This document shows, piece after piece, positions 44,319 through 53,492 of a DNA stretch of 64,000 bases (position 1 is the stretch's first letter; each line of letters begins with the position of its first letter). A program made the position numbers and the translations under genes. Below the pieces are notes generated by a model that did no database searches, had not been told where the DNA came from, and saw only the letters and a program-made list of their open reading frames with translations. Source of the stretch: Butyrivibrio sp. (GTDB lineage Bacteria > Bacillota > Clostridia > Lachnospirales > Lachnospiraceae); contig SVGA01000022.1 of assembly GCA_015056575.1 (NCBI GenBank), positions 1-64,000 on the forward strand. Reading direction: 5' to 3'.

Positions 44319-44352
44319 TATTTATGATATCGATAGACTGAGGGAAAGTGTT

Positions 44353-45309
44353 ATGAGCGGAATGGAAAATATCAGATATAATGAGCCTTGGATCACCCAA
44401 AGGGCGGATCCTTATGTGTACAGACATACCGACGGAACTTATTATTTTACAGCTTCTGTCCCGGCCTATGACGGCATTTGTCTAAGGAAGGCGGACAGCC
44501 TTTGGGGGCTTAAGGATGCACCCGAGACAGAGGTTTGGCACAAGCATGAGAGCGGACCTATGAGCATTCACATTTGGGCGCCGGAGCTCCACTATCTTGA
44601 CGGAGCATGGTATATCTACTATGCCGGCGGAGATAAGGATTCCATCTGGGATATAAGGCCCTATGTTCTTGAGTGCAAGGATGAGGATCCGATCACAGGA
44701 ACTTGGAGAGAGCTGGGCAAGATGCAAAGAGCCGATGATGATGAGTTTTCTTTTGAAGCCTTTTCCCTGGATGGGACGGTTTTTGAGAATAAGGGTCAGC
44801 GCTACTACGTCTGGGCTGAGAAGGTTGGCGTCGGCAAACAGATCAGTAACCTCTATATCGCCAGAATGGAGAAACCCTGGAAGCTGGCAACGGTACAGGT
44901 TATGCTCACAACTCCGGACTATGACTGGGAGAGAGTGGGTTTCTGGGTTAATGAGGGACCTGCTGTTATCAAACACGATGGCAGGCTTTTCCTTACCTAC
45001 TCAGCAAGTGAGACCGGTAAGGCTTACTGTATGGGAATGCTGACAGCTGATGAAGACAGTGATCTTCTTGATCCCAGGTCCTGGACCAAGGAGCGTTATC
45101 CGGTTCTTAAGAGCGATGAGACCAGAGAGATATTCGGACCCGGACACAACAGCTTTACCGTTGATGAAGATGGGAATGATATCTGCGTCTATCACGCAAG
45201 GGGCGAGGAGAATATTGAAGGAGACCCTCTTTACAATCCGGGCAGGCACGCAAGACTTATGCCTGTTAGATGGGATTCGCAGGGCCGACCTGTCTTTTCC
45301 TATGAATGA
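44353..45309 (+). CDS. Intracellular glycoside hydrolase family 43 enzyme
   Basis: From ATG 44353 the protein has 318 residues, lacks a signal peptide and is cytoplasmic. The five-bladed beta-propeller pattern of GH43 shows in ITQRADPYVYRHTDGTYYFTASV (catalytic base Asp near residue 17), IHIWAPELHYLDGAWYIYYAGG, and FWVNEGPAVIKHDGRLFLTYS (likely acid Glu near 200). An upstream in-frame start at 44305 would lie upstream of the -10 box, so 44353 is preferred. It probably removes arabinofuranosyl (or xylosyl) units from imported oligosaccharides. A second GH43 and a GH51 follow. Confidence 0.88.
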   Translation: MSGMENIRYNEPWITQRADPYVYRHTDGTYYFTASVPAYDGICLRKADSLWGLKDAPETEVWHKHESGPMSIHIWAPELHYLDGAWYIYYAGGDKDSIWDIRPYVLECKDEDPITGTWRELGKMQRADDDEFSFEAFSLDGTVFENKGQRYYVWAEKVGVGKQISNLYIARMEKPWKLATVQVMLTTPDYDWERVGFWVNEGPAVIKHDGRLFLTYSASETGKAYCMGMLTADEDSDLLDPRSWTKERYPVLKSDETREIFGPGHNSFTVDEDGNDICVYHARGEENIEGDPLYNPGRHARLMPVRWDSQGRPVFSYE

Positions 45310-45334
45310 TCAGTAAGAGGTTAAGGAGTATTTC

Positions 45335-46927
45335 ATGCAAAAGAGATTACAAGGGGTAACAGCGCTTTTAATGGCCCTGGGGCTTATGATTTGTGGTTGT
45401 GGAACAGATGCTGCTGGCGGAGCTGGTCAGGCAGCCGCGGTATCAGCGCTCCCAAAGGAGGTTTCGGTGGAAGAGATTGCGGTTGGATCGGTAAATTCAG
45501 GAGGATCACTTCACGATCCCCAGATAATAGTTGGAGACGACGGCACATATTACTGCTACGGAACCCACATGACTGCGGCAACTTCGCAGGATCTTGTAAA
45601 ATGGACGACCTGGGGGGACGGAGTCAACAGCTCAAATAAGATTTTTGACAACCTGCTGACAGAACCCTTCGATGCCTTTTCCTTTGTTGGGAAGAATGAG
45701 CAGAACGGTTACTCCGTATGGGCTCCCAGCGTAATATACAATAAGAAGACGGGTAAGTACATGATGTACTTCTGCACCACGTCTTCATATATCAAGTCAA
45801 ATATCTGTCTTGCCACATCTGACAATATAGGCGGACCCTTCCACTACGAGAAGACCATCATATATTCGGGATTTACCAAGTCGGACTTAGACCTCACAAA
45901 CTTTGAGGAGATCATGGGGGACGATGTAAAGACAAGGCAGCGCTACATCTCCGGGGGAGCCTTTAACAACCAGCTTTGGCCCAATGCCATTGATCCCGCA
46001 ATGTTTTATGATGCCGATGACAGGCTGTGGATGGTGTATGGATCCTGGTCAGGAGGAATCTTCATTTTGGAGCTGGATCAGGAGACGGGAGAACCTATTC
46101 ATCCTGAGACGGACGACGAGAATGAGGTGGATAAGTATTATGGAAAGCGCCTTATCGGCGGCTTCCATCACCCTATAGAGGGACCGTATATTCATTACGA
46201 TAAGAATACGGGATATTACTATCTCTTTTTATCCTACGGAAATCTGCAGACTGACGGCGGATACCAGATGAGGGTTCTTCGAAGCGATAAGCCCGACGGG
46301 ACCTATGTTGACGTGACCGGAAAAAGCCTTGGGATCAAGGGGGACTGTGAGGCTTTTGCGGATTATGGCACAAAGCTCATGGGCAATTATACCCTTCCAA
46401 GCCTCAATGTTACCTACATGGCTCCCGGTGGACAGTCAACCTTTGAAGATGGGGATGGTAAGTTGTATGTGGTATACCATCAGAGATTCAAGAATAACGG
46501 TGAGTTCCACGCCGTAAGAGTTCATCAGATGGCCATGAATGAGGACGGATGGCCTTGCATTCTCCCTTTTGCAACAAACGGCGAGAGCCTTTCGGCAGAG
46601 GGGTACAGCGCTTTAGATGTGTCAGGAAAGTTCTACCTTGTGGACCACGGTCTTGAGGTTAACAATCTGGTAAATGAGCCTGTGGAGTGCGATTTTGCTG
46701 ATGGAGTGATTTCGGGCGGCGCAGAGGGCAGCTACGAAGTAAAGGATGGAACAAATTTCGTCACCCTTAAGATCGGAGAAATTACCTATAAGGGTGTTAT
46801 GATAAATATGACGGATGAAGCCGGAAACAATACGTTTTGTATAAGCGCCGTTGGTGATAACAACCACTCTGTGTGGGCGGTTCACTATATGGCAGGGAAG
46901 GAGAATGGCGATGAAGCTGGTAATTAA
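45335..46927 (+). CDS. Lipoprotein glycoside hydrolase family 43 (arabinanase/arabinofuranosidase-like)
   Basis: The 530-residue protein starts with a lipoprotein signal peptide ([23 protein letters not shown]; lipobox near Cys20-Cys22), so it should be on the outer face of the membrane. Its GH43 propeller includes [22 protein letters not shown] (catalytic Asp), [24 protein letters not shown] and [25 protein letters not shown] (acid Glu), followed by a beta-sandwich C-terminal domain from about 410. It resembles extracellular endo-arabinanases. Products could be taken up and finished by the cytoplasmic GH43 and GH51. Its end overlaps the GH51 gene by 17 bases. Confidence 0.88.
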   Translation: MQKRLQGVTALLMALGLMICGCGTDAAGGAGQAAAVSALPKEVSVEEIAVGSVNSGGSLHDPQIIVGDDGTYYCYGTHMTAATSQDLVKWTTWGDGVNSSNKIFDNLLTEPFDAFSFVGKNEQNGYSVWAPSVIYNKKTGKYMMYFCTTSSYIKSNICLATSDNIGGPFHYEKTIIYSGFTKSDLDLTNFEEIMGDDVKTRQRYISGGAFNNQLWPNAIDPAMFYDADDRLWMVYGSWSGGIFILELDQETGEPIHPETDDENEVDKYYGKRLIGGFHHPIEGPYIHYDKNTGYYYLFLSYGNLQTDGGYQMRVLRSDKPDGTYVDVTGKSLGIKGDCEAFADYGTKLMGNYTLPSLNVTYMAPGGQSTFEDGDGKLYVVYHQRFKNNGEFHAVRVHQMAMNEDGWPCILPFATNGESLSAEGYSALDVSGKFYLVDHGLEVNNLVNEPVECDFADGVISGGAEGSYEVKDGTNFVTLKIGEITYKGVMINMTDEAGNNTFCISAVGDNNHSVWAVHYMAGKENGDEAGN

Positions 46928-48413
46928 TGAAAAGCACACCATGGGCAGGATAGAGCCCGAAGTATACGGACATTTCTCGGAGCATCTGGGAAGATGCATC
47001 TACGAGGGACTTTATGTCGGGGAGGATTCAGATATTCCCAATGTTAAGGGCATGAGAAAAGATGTAGTGGAAGCCCTTAAAGAGATTAATGTGCCGGTGC
47101 TTCGCTGGCCCGGCGGATGCTTTGCCGATGAGTATCACTGGATGGACGGAATCGGTGAGAAGTCAAAGCGCAAGAAGATGATCAATACTCACTGGGGCGG
47201 AGTTATGGAGGACAACAGCTTCGGAACCCATGAGTTTATGGAGCTGTGTGAGCAGCTTGGCTGCAAGACTTATGTAAACGGGAACCTTGGAAGTGGCACA
47301 GTTCAGGAGATGAGCCAGTGGGTTGAATACATGACCTTCGAGGGAGTTTCCCCCATGGCAGACCTTAGAAGAGCTAATGGCAGGGATAAGGCCTTTAAGC
47401 TGGACTATTTTGCTGTAGGAAATGAGAACTGGGGCTGCGGTGGCAATATGCACCCTGAATTCTATGGGCACCTGTATCGCCAATACCAGACCTATCTTCG
47501 TCAGTATGATCCTGAAAAGCCCTTCAGGAAGATTGCCTGCGGTCCGAACAATGACGACTACGACTGGACAGACAGGGTTATGAAGACCTGCTTTGATCGC
47601 TGCCAGAAGGAACAGCACGGCTTTATGGATCTTCTCTCTCTTCACTACTACGTATTCCCCGGCGGATGGAACAACAAGGGAAGCGCAACGGAGTATGATG
47701 AGACTTGCTGGTACACTACCCTGAAAAAAGCTTATCTTATGGATCAGTATATCAGGGGGCATGTGGCCATTATGGACAAGTATGATCCTGAGAAGAAGGT
47801 TGGCCTTTCCGTTGATGAGTGGGGGAACTGGTTTGACGTTGAGCCCGGAACAAATCCCGGATTCCTCTACCAGCAAAACACTGTCCGTGACGCTCTGGTT
47901 GCAGGCATTACCCTCAATATCTTCAACAAGCACTGCGACAGAGTTAAGATGGCCTGCATAGCCCAGATGATAAATGTGCTTCAGGCGGTGATCCTCACAG
48001 ACGGGGAAAAGATGCTTAGAACCCCCACATACCATGTATTCCATATGTTCCGTCACCACCAGGGAGCTGAGCTTTTAGACAGCTGCATCCTGGGCGCAGG
48101 TGAGACCGGGGCTGAGGACTGGAAGGTTCCCGAGGTTACGGAATCAGTATCGGTTAAGGACGGGATCATCACCATCACCCTCAACAATCTGTCCATGACA
48201 GAGTCAAAAGAGCTTGATATTGAGCTTTGCGAGGACAGGGACTACGAGGTTGTTGAGGCAAATATCCTTAGCAGTAGCGACGTTCATGACTACAACACCT
48301 TTGAGACCCCCGATCATGTTGCTGAGAAGAAGTTTGACAGCTATGAGGCTCACAAGAGAGGCCTTAAGGTTACACTTCCCGCAGCCAGTGTTGTGGAGAT
48401 TCGTGTAAGATAA
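46911..48413 (+). CDS. abfA: Alpha-L-arabinofuranosidase, GH51
   Basis: The 500-residue enzyme starts [33 protein letters not shown], the typical GH51 N-terminus. It has [13 protein letters not shown], the acid/base Glu in [11 protein letters not shown] (about E172) and the nucleophile Glu in LSVDEWGNW (about E303), with a C-terminal beta-sandwich. No signal peptide is present, so it acts in the cytoplasm on short arabino-oligosaccharides. ATG 46911 was chosen because AAGGAG lies seven bases upstream; it overlaps the preceding gene, implying coupling. Confidence 0.95.
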   Translation: MKLVINEKHTMGRIEPEVYGHFSEHLGRCIYEGLYVGEDSDIPNVKGMRKDVVEALKEINVPVLRWPGGCFADEYHWMDGIGEKSKRKKMINTHWGGVMEDNSFGTHEFMELCEQLGCKTYVNGNLGSGTVQEMSQWVEYMTFEGVSPMADLRRANGRDKAFKLDYFAVGNENWGCGGNMHPEFYGHLYRQYQTYLRQYDPEKPFRKIACGPNNDDYDWTDRVMKTCFDRCQKEQHGFMDLLSLHYYVFPGGWNNKGSATEYDETCWYTTLKKAYLMDQYIRGHVAIMDKYDPEKKVGLSVDEWGNWFDVEPGTNPGFLYQQNTVRDALVAGITLNIFNKHCDRVKMACIAQMINVLQAVILTDGEKMLRTPTYHVFHMFRHHQGAELLDSCILGAGETGAEDWKVPEVTESVSVKDGIITITLNNLSMTESKELDIELCEDRDYEVVEANILSSSDVHDYNTFETPDHVAEKKFDSYEAHKRGLKVTLPAASVVEIRVR

Positions 48414-48501
48414 TAGTTTATTTAACGGAAAATAACCTTGTTATGATAGAATATATTTAATGTATTGCTTCATTTAAACTCACGCTGGGGAGGAAGTGCA
48501 G

Positions 48502-50106
48502 ATGCAGTTGTTGGGTAGAGAACTGGCAATTTCCAGGGAGAAGGAAGAGGCGTCTGTCATAACAGGGCTTTTTTCGCAAATTGGATCAGATAATGCAGTT
48601 TTTTTCAATGAGGTATTCAAAGATGAGTTCAATGATCTGGATGCAGCAATTGCCGGAGTAGAGGAACTGTCAAAGCCATTTTTTGACGCTGCAGTTAAAA
48701 GAGCTATTGACCTGCTTACAGATTATGGCATCGGAACATTCGACGATAATTCCCTTATCGTTTATCTAAAATCCCAAGGTTTTTTTTCATTCTGGGATGA
48801 AAGTCTTCAAAGATTCGTAGATAAAAAAGATTCCATAGATCGGGAGATTCAGGCTGCGGGAGATGGTAAGCAAGCTGCCGGCGAGGCAGCAAAAGCCAAG
48901 GTCTTAGATTTAATGGAAGGATATCTGTCAAAAGCGATGCGCTACACCATTTCAGGCTTCGCTTCTGCTCTTATGTCGATAATCACCAAAGAGTGTGGAC
49001 TTTCTTTTTCTGCTCCGACAGCAGAAGAAATCGCTAAGTCAAAAGATATATATAACAATGTGATTTCAGGTAAAACACCTGAGAAGGACAGGGTAGATGC
49101 TGTATTTGAGGCTATTACTCTGGATCCTAACAATGCTGACGCATTCTATTTTCTTGTGCTGAGATTTGGTGACAGTGATGGCGAGATTGAGAAAGCCGGA
49201 GAACATTTGGGAAATCCCATTGCGGGAAAGAAGATTGACGGAATTGTATCGTATCAAAAGAAGGCACTAAAACAGCAGCTTGCCGGTTATGCTGCGATGG
49301 ATGATGCCGAGTATATAAAGGCTCTGGAAGCACTGAAAGCGGGCTTTTCAAATATCAAGCACAACATGGGAATAAGCCCGGATCTTATAACACAGTCCGA
49401 GAAGAATATTGAGGAGGCGCTTATTCAATGCAGGGATGGCGAGCGTATAAAAGGGGCTGAGGCGGAAATTCTTTGCAGGGAAAGAGAAGAAAAGAAGGCT
49501 CCCGGGAAGAAGGCGCCGATAAAGGCTGAACCGGTTAATGACAAGCCGGTTAATGCCGCGGTTGAGCTCGGGGCTGATTTTGAGTCAAAGGCTGATCCTG
49601 AGCCGGAAAAAGAACCGGAACCAGTTTTGCAAGAGGAATCAGAGGGGACTATCGAACACCTGCCCCATGTTGGCAGATCAAAGCTTACAATATCCGGTAG
49701 TGGGAATCTGCTGTCTGAAGATAAGCTTCATAAGATTCGTGATCTGTGCAGTAAATTCAAAGCAGAAGCTGCTATACCGGGGCTCTATGAGCCCACAAGA
49801 AAGCTGCTGCATTATCTTGAACTCGAGGAAGGTGAAGAAATATTCCTTGGCCAGGACAAGACTATCCTGAGTAGTGGGAAGGATGGTTTTGCCATTACTA
49901 ATCTTGGTATTATCTGTGTATCAGGAAAAGAAGCTTACGAAACCCCATATAGCGAATTGGTTACAGTTAAAAACATTCATTGGGCTAACCCTGATTTCAA
50001 ATTTGATATCATGGCCGATGGCTCAACGCTTATAAAGTGCCTGCCCTCAGAAAAGGACGATATTCTTGAACTTGTGACTTCTATAAGGCGGGTTTTAACA
50101 AGTTAA
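48502..50106 (+). CDS. Large cytoplasmic protein of unknown function with a PH-like C-terminus
   Basis: The 534-residue protein has no signal peptide or membrane segment. Residues 1-300 are mostly helical, with a TPR-like stretch (DAVFEAITLDPNNADAFYFLVLRFGD, about 195-220). About 310-390 are a Lys/Glu/Pro-rich linker. The C-terminal ~110 residues (LHYLELEEGEEIFLGQDKTILSSGKDGFAITNLGIICV...PYSELVTVKNIHWANPDF) read like a bacterial PH-type domain. GGGGAGGA seven bases before ATG 48502 supports the start over GTG 48496. I do not recognise the family. It stands alone, between the arabinosidase operon and the Nudix regulator. Confidence 0.72.
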   Translation: MQLLGRELAISREKEEASVITGLFSQIGSDNAVFFNEVFKDEFNDLDAAIAGVEELSKPFFDAAVKRAIDLLTDYGIGTFDDNSLIVYLKSQGFFSFWDESLQRFVDKKDSIDREIQAAGDGKQAAGEAAKAKVLDLMEGYLSKAMRYTISGFASALMSIITKECGLSFSAPTAEEIAKSKDIYNNVISGKTPEKDRVDAVFEAITLDPNNADAFYFLVLRFGDSDGEIEKAGEHLGNPIAGKKIDGIVSYQKKALKQQLAGYAAMDDAEYIKALEALKAGFSNIKHNMGISPDLITQSEKNIEEALIQCRDGERIKGAEAEILCREREEKKAPGKKAPIKAEPVNDKPVNAAVELGADFESKADPEPEKEPEPVLQEESEGTIEHLPHVGRSKLTISGSGNLLSEDKLHKIRDLCSKFKAEAAIPGLYEPTRKLLHYLELEEGEEIFLGQDKTILSSGKDGFAITNLGIICVSGKEAYETPYSELVTVKNIHWANPDFKFDIMADGSTLIKCLPSEKDDILELVTSIRRVLTS

Positions 50107-50174
50107 GGCTCGATCATGGTAATAGGGAACTGTGTGTAGTGATGTCACCTGCATGAACATGGATTTATGAAAAT

Positions 50175-50189
50175 GTAGTATAATACTAC
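50175..50189. promoter_or_regulatory. 15-bp dyad operator at the Nudix regulator promoter
   Basis: GTAGT-ATAAT-ACTAC is a perfect dyad that contains the likely -10 box TATAAT (50179-50184). It has the same GTAGY-N5-RCTAC form as two dyads at the SPFH promoter 1 kb downstream. Confidence 0.65.
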
Positions 50190-50213
50190 TTATCATAATT
50201 GACGGAGAAACAA

Positions 50214-51020
50214 ATGCCGGAAAAAAGAGACAAAAATGGCCTTACGGAAAAAGAATTCCTGGAGAATTATACTGACAGCATATATGAGAAACCTTCTGTG
50301 ACGGTGGATATCCTTGTTCTGACTGTGGACGAGAGCATTTCGAAGCTGAAGGTGCTGCTGGTAAAGAGAGATGAGCATCCATATCTGAATCAGTTTGCTC
50401 TTCCGGGGGGATTTATAAAGCCGGATGAGACTGCTTATCAGGCAGCAGCAAGAAAGCTATACGAAGAGACCGGGCTTAAGGGTATTTATCTTGATCAGGT
50501 TTACACTTTTACTAAGCCCGGAAGAGACCCGAGAGGCTGGGTTATGAGCATAGCATATCTGGCGCTTGTCCCGGGGCAGATAGAGTGCAATACCGGAGCG
50601 ATGTGGTTTGATCTTGAAATAACGCAAGGGAAGATAAAACTCAGTAACAAAGAATCATATGCGCAGATTACCTACGGTATTAAGGATGAGACCTTTAAAA
50701 ACGGCAGGATAACCTATGAAAACTGGGTGGCCGGACAGATTTCCGAGGACGGGCTGGCCTTCGACCACGTAGAAATTATCATTGAATCCGTCCTTAAGCT
50801 TCGCTCCACCTTCGAGCACAGCAATCAGGCCTTCAACATGGTTGGAGAGACCTTCACTCTGCCGGACCTTCAGGCGCTCTATGAGCTGGTTCTTGGCAAG
50901 AATCTTTACAAGACAAACTTCAGAGCCATGGTGGCGCCAGGGATTGAGGCCACCGGCGGCAAGATCAAGTCAAGGACAAAGGGAAAAATGTCTGCTGAAT
51001 ACAGATATATAGAAAAATAG
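50214..51020 (+). CDS. NrtR-like Nudix-domain transcriptional regulator
   Basis: The 268-residue protein joins a Nudix domain to a C-terminal winged helix. The Nudix box G-x5-E-x7-REUxEExGU is present as GFIKPDETAYQAAARKLYEETGL (about residues 65-87), with RK in place of RE. The tail FTLPDLQALYELVLGKNLYKTNFRAMV (about 217-243) resembles the DNA-binding end of NrtR-family regulators. Those sense ADP-ribose or related compounds and control NAD or sugar metabolism. GGAG lies eight bases before ATG 50214. A perfect dyad over its own -10 box, repeated twice at the following SPFH/NAD-kinase-like operon, suggests it represses itself and that operon. Confidence 0.8.
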   Translation: MPEKRDKNGLTEKEFLENYTDSIYEKPSVTVDILVLTVDESISKLKVLLVKRDEHPYLNQFALPGGFIKPDETAYQAAARKLYEETGLKGIYLDQVYTFTKPGRDPRGWVMSIAYLALVPGQIECNTGAMWFDLEITQGKIKLSNKESYAQITYGIKDETFKNGRITYENWVAGQISEDGLAFDHVEIIIESVLKLRSTFEHSNQAFNMVGETFTLPDLQALYELVLGKNLYKTNFRAMVAPGIEATGGKIKSRTKGKMSAEYRYIEK

Positions 51021-51113
51021 TGTAGATACAGTGAAATACACCCGCCGACTTTTCCAAAAGGTGCTTTCTCACACGTTATTTACAAAAACAGAATGGACAT
51101 GTAATTAATCAGG

Positions 51114-51152
51114 CTCCAAACATCCCATAAATACGGGTGTTTGGAGTTTTTT
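51114..51152 (+). terminator. Intrinsic terminator after the Nudix regulator
   Basis: CTCCAAACATCCC (51114-51126) pairs with GGGTGTTTGGAG (51135-51146) with one bulge, followed by six T. Confidence 0.85.
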
Positions 51153-51173
51153 AATCCGGAGTCAAAATAATTG

Positions 51174-51235
51174 TTGACAAAGTAGCAAAAAGCTACTAAT
51201 ATAAAACCAGAAAATAAAAGTAGCAGACAACTACT
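51174..51235 (+). promoter_or_regulatory. SPFH operon promoter with two GTAGY-N5-RCTAC operators
   Basis: TTGACA (51174-51179), a 17-base spacer, TAATAT (51197-51202). Operator 1, GTAGC-AAAAA-GCTAC (51182-51196), fills the spacer exactly; operator 2, GTAGC-AGACA-ACTAC (51220-51234), lies just past the start site, 38 bp centre to centre. Both match the dyad at the Nudix regulator promoter. A repressor bound here would shut the promoter firmly. Confidence 0.8.
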
Positions 51236-51273
51236 AATAAAGTCATAGAACCTGATTAAAGGAGGAGCTGAAT

Positions 51274-52437
51274 ATGAAATTTAAAAAATTTGATCCAAAC
51301 GATTACGTAATGGTGGTAAAGAACGGAAAGATAGTAAGACAAGGCCTGGGCCTTTCTCTTTTCTACAACGAGCTGACAACAAACATCATGGTGGCGCCTT
51401 CCACCGCCTTTGACGGAACCTTTGCCTTTGATGATCTTGTTACAAGCGACTACCAGAGGGTATGTGTACAGGGGGTTACCACCTACATGCTGACAGATTA
51501 TGAGAAAGCGGTACAGATGCTGGATTTCTCCTACAATCGCGGCGTTGCGGTTCGGGAGAAGATCGGGGCTACGATGGCTCTTTTGGAAAAGAGGATCAAC
51601 AACATCATCAAGGCCATCATCATTCGTGAGGTCAGCAGGAAAGATGTAAGGACCATCATCAGATGTGCAGACGAGATGGCTAAGGTGATAGTTGATAAGC
51701 TGGCGGATGATGAGTCCATCGGCAAGCTCGGCGTGAGCATAGTAGCTGTCAACATTCTCGGCATCAATCCCAACGCCGAGACCAGAAAAGCCCTGGAGGC
51801 AGCAGCAAGAGAGCAGATCCTGAAAGAGCAGGATGATGCCATCTATATGAGAAGAAACGCGGCCATCGAGCAGGAGAGGGTCATCAAGGAAAACGAGATC
51901 AACACAGAGATCAAGGTGGCTGAGAAAGAGCGTGAGAAGGAAGAAAAAGAGCAGGATATGCTCAGATACATTCAGCAGTGCCAGCTGGATATGAAGAAAG
52001 AGGAACAGGAAAGAGAGCAGGCAATGAAGCTTAATGCAATGAAATCTGAGCTGGCGATGACCACAGAGAAACAGGAAAAGGAGCTGGAACTTAAGCGCAA
52101 GGCAGTGGCCAAGAGAAGGGAGATTGACAATGAGGAAATGCTCGGAAAGATCGAACTGGAACAGAAAAACAAAGATCTTACAGCTATGGAAGCCGAGAAT
52201 GCGAAGATCAAGGCGGATCAGGAAGCCTACGCAGTTGAAGGTATCGTAAGAGCGTACAACAACCTGAATGTGGCTCTGGTAGAGGCATTCGCAATGACTC
52301 AGATGGACCCCGCGACCATCATGGCAAGAGGATTCATGAGCATCGGTGAAAATGCCGGCAAGATAGGTAACTTCAATATCACACCTGATCTTTTGCAGAC
52401 CATTACTCAAGGAATCAAAACGACAGTACAGCAGTAA
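51274..52437 (+). CDS. SPFH-domain protein with long coiled coil
   Basis: The 387-residue protein has an SPFH-like N-terminal half (about residues 1-180). A long charged coiled coil follows (about 185-320, continuous E/K/R-rich heptads), then a short C-terminal part (NLNVALVEAFAMTQMDPATIMARGFMSIGENAGKIG). There is no membrane segment or signal peptide, unlike flotillins and HflK/C, so it may be a cytosolic ring or membrane-peripheral scaffold. AAAGGAGGAG precedes the ATG. The operon is driven by a consensus promoter with two operators, and the NAD-kinase-like gene follows after 54 bases. Confidence 0.82.
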   Translation: MKFKKFDPNDYVMVVKNGKIVRQGLGLSLFYNELTTNIMVAPSTAFDGTFAFDDLVTSDYQRVCVQGVTTYMLTDYEKAVQMLDFSYNRGVAVREKIGATMALLEKRINNIIKAIIIREVSRKDVRTIIRCADEMAKVIVDKLADDESIGKLGVSIVAVNILGINPNAETRKALEAAAREQILKEQDDAIYMRRNAAIEQERVIKENEINTEIKVAEKEREKEEKEQDMLRYIQQCQLDMKKEEQEREQAMKLNAMKSELAMTTEKQEKELELKRKAVAKRREIDNEEMLGKIELEQKNKDLTAMEAENAKIKADQEAYAVEGIVRAYNNLNVALVEAFAMTQMDPATIMARGFMSIGENAGKIGNFNITPDLLQTITQGIKTTVQQ

Positions 52438-52453
52438 CAGATAACATAAAAAG

Positions 52454-52475
52454 GCCGGCGGCATGGCCCGCCGGC
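52454..52475 (+). other. GC-rich hairpin between SPFH and NAD-kinase-like genes
   Basis: GCCGGCGG (52454-52461) pairs perfectly with CCGCCGGC (52468-52475) around CATGGC. No T-run follows and the next ribosome binding site is six bases on. It may protect or separate the two parts of the mRNA. Confidence 0.5.
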
Positions 52476-52491
52476 AAAACAGGAGGCGGAC

Positions 52492-53421
52492 ATGACTGAC
52501 AGAGGAATGAATAAGGTAGTTCTCATAAAGAGACGCACCAGATATGAGGAACTTAAGAGGCGCTACAACACGGTAGAGCAGGCCAGGTTCTACATTGAGC
52601 ACCTAGGTGCGGATTTCTCCGATTATGAGAAGGAGGATGCCGTTTACAATCAGGTCCTTGAACAGGTAAGAAGCTGTGTCCGCCCGATAGCAAGGCTTCA
52701 GGAGATAGACAGAGAGTATATCCCAAATATGATCTTCGGGGAAAAAGACATCGTTGTAGCGGTTGGACAGGATGGTCTTGTGGCTAATGTCATGAAATAT
52801 CTTGACGGACAGCCCCTCATAGGAGTTAACCCCGATCCCTCAAGATGGGATGGGGTGCTACTTCCCTTTGAAGCAGGCGATCTGCAGAGAATCCTTCCTG
52901 CAGTGATTGATGGGGATTATAGCGCCAAAAGCGTTACAATGGGCAAGGTTGAGTCCAAAGACGGACAGATCCTTTATGCGGTTAATGATTTCTTTGTGGG
53001 TGTGGAGAACCACTCTTCTGCAAGGTATCACATAAGCTACAGGAATCAGATTGAGAATCAGTCATCATCCGGTATAATCATCTCTACCGGTTTTGGGATG
53101 ACCGGCTGGCATAAGTCGGTTATGGCCCAGTTTAACGGAATGGCAAAGGCCTTTAACCTGGCCAGCATCCCTGAACCTGTCTATGACTGGAGCAGCAAAA
53201 GCCTCACTTTCCAGGTAAGGGAGCCCTATCCCAGCAGATTTACTCAGGCGGGGATTGTCTATGGACAGATAAACGACAGTGAAAACCTGATTCTCACATC
53301 TGATATGAGTGAAAAGGGCGTTGTCTTCTCTGACGGTATACTTGATGACGCCATCGAATTCAATGCAGGAATGCAGATCAGCATAGGCGTTGCGGATCGC
53401 ATTGGAAGGCTTGTAAATTGA
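52492..53421 (+). CDS. Divergent NAD kinase-like (diacylglycerol kinase/NADK fold) protein
   Basis: The 309-residue protein follows the NAD-kinase order: a nucleotide-binding IVVAVGQDGLVANVMKYL (about residues 85-102, GQDG where GGDG is usual), GVNPDPSRWDGVLLPF in the NTGxLGF position, an AVNDFFVG segment in the NE position, and SSGIIISTGFGMTGW in place of S-x-TPTGSTAY. The overall path is that of ATP-NAD/AcoX kinases, but key signatures are altered, so the substrate may differ from NAD. AGGAGG precedes ATG 52492. It shares the operon and operators with the SPFH gene. Confidence 0.75.
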   Translation: MTDRGMNKVVLIKRRTRYEELKRRYNTVEQARFYIEHLGADFSDYEKEDAVYNQVLEQVRSCVRPIARLQEIDREYIPNMIFGEKDIVVAVGQDGLVANVMKYLDGQPLIGVNPDPSRWDGVLLPFEAGDLQRILPAVIDGDYSAKSVTMGKVESKDGQILYAVNDFFVGVENHSSARYHISYRNQIENQSSSGIIISTGFGMTGWHKSVMAQFNGMAKAFNLASIPEPVYDWSSKSLTFQVREPYPSRFTQAGIVYGQINDSENLILTSDMSEKGVVFSDGILDDAIEFNAGMQISIGVADRIGRLVN

Positions 53422-53492
53422 GACTGTTTATAACATTTATACGTCTATAATGTGCCGTTTCCGTGTATAATCAATACATGGAGGGTTTTTCT

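Noticed and set aside
44305..44352. Longer N-terminus for the first GH43 enzyme
   Set aside because: These codons would start upstream of the -10 box of the only good promoter, and the GAGGG ribosome binding site fits ATG 44353.
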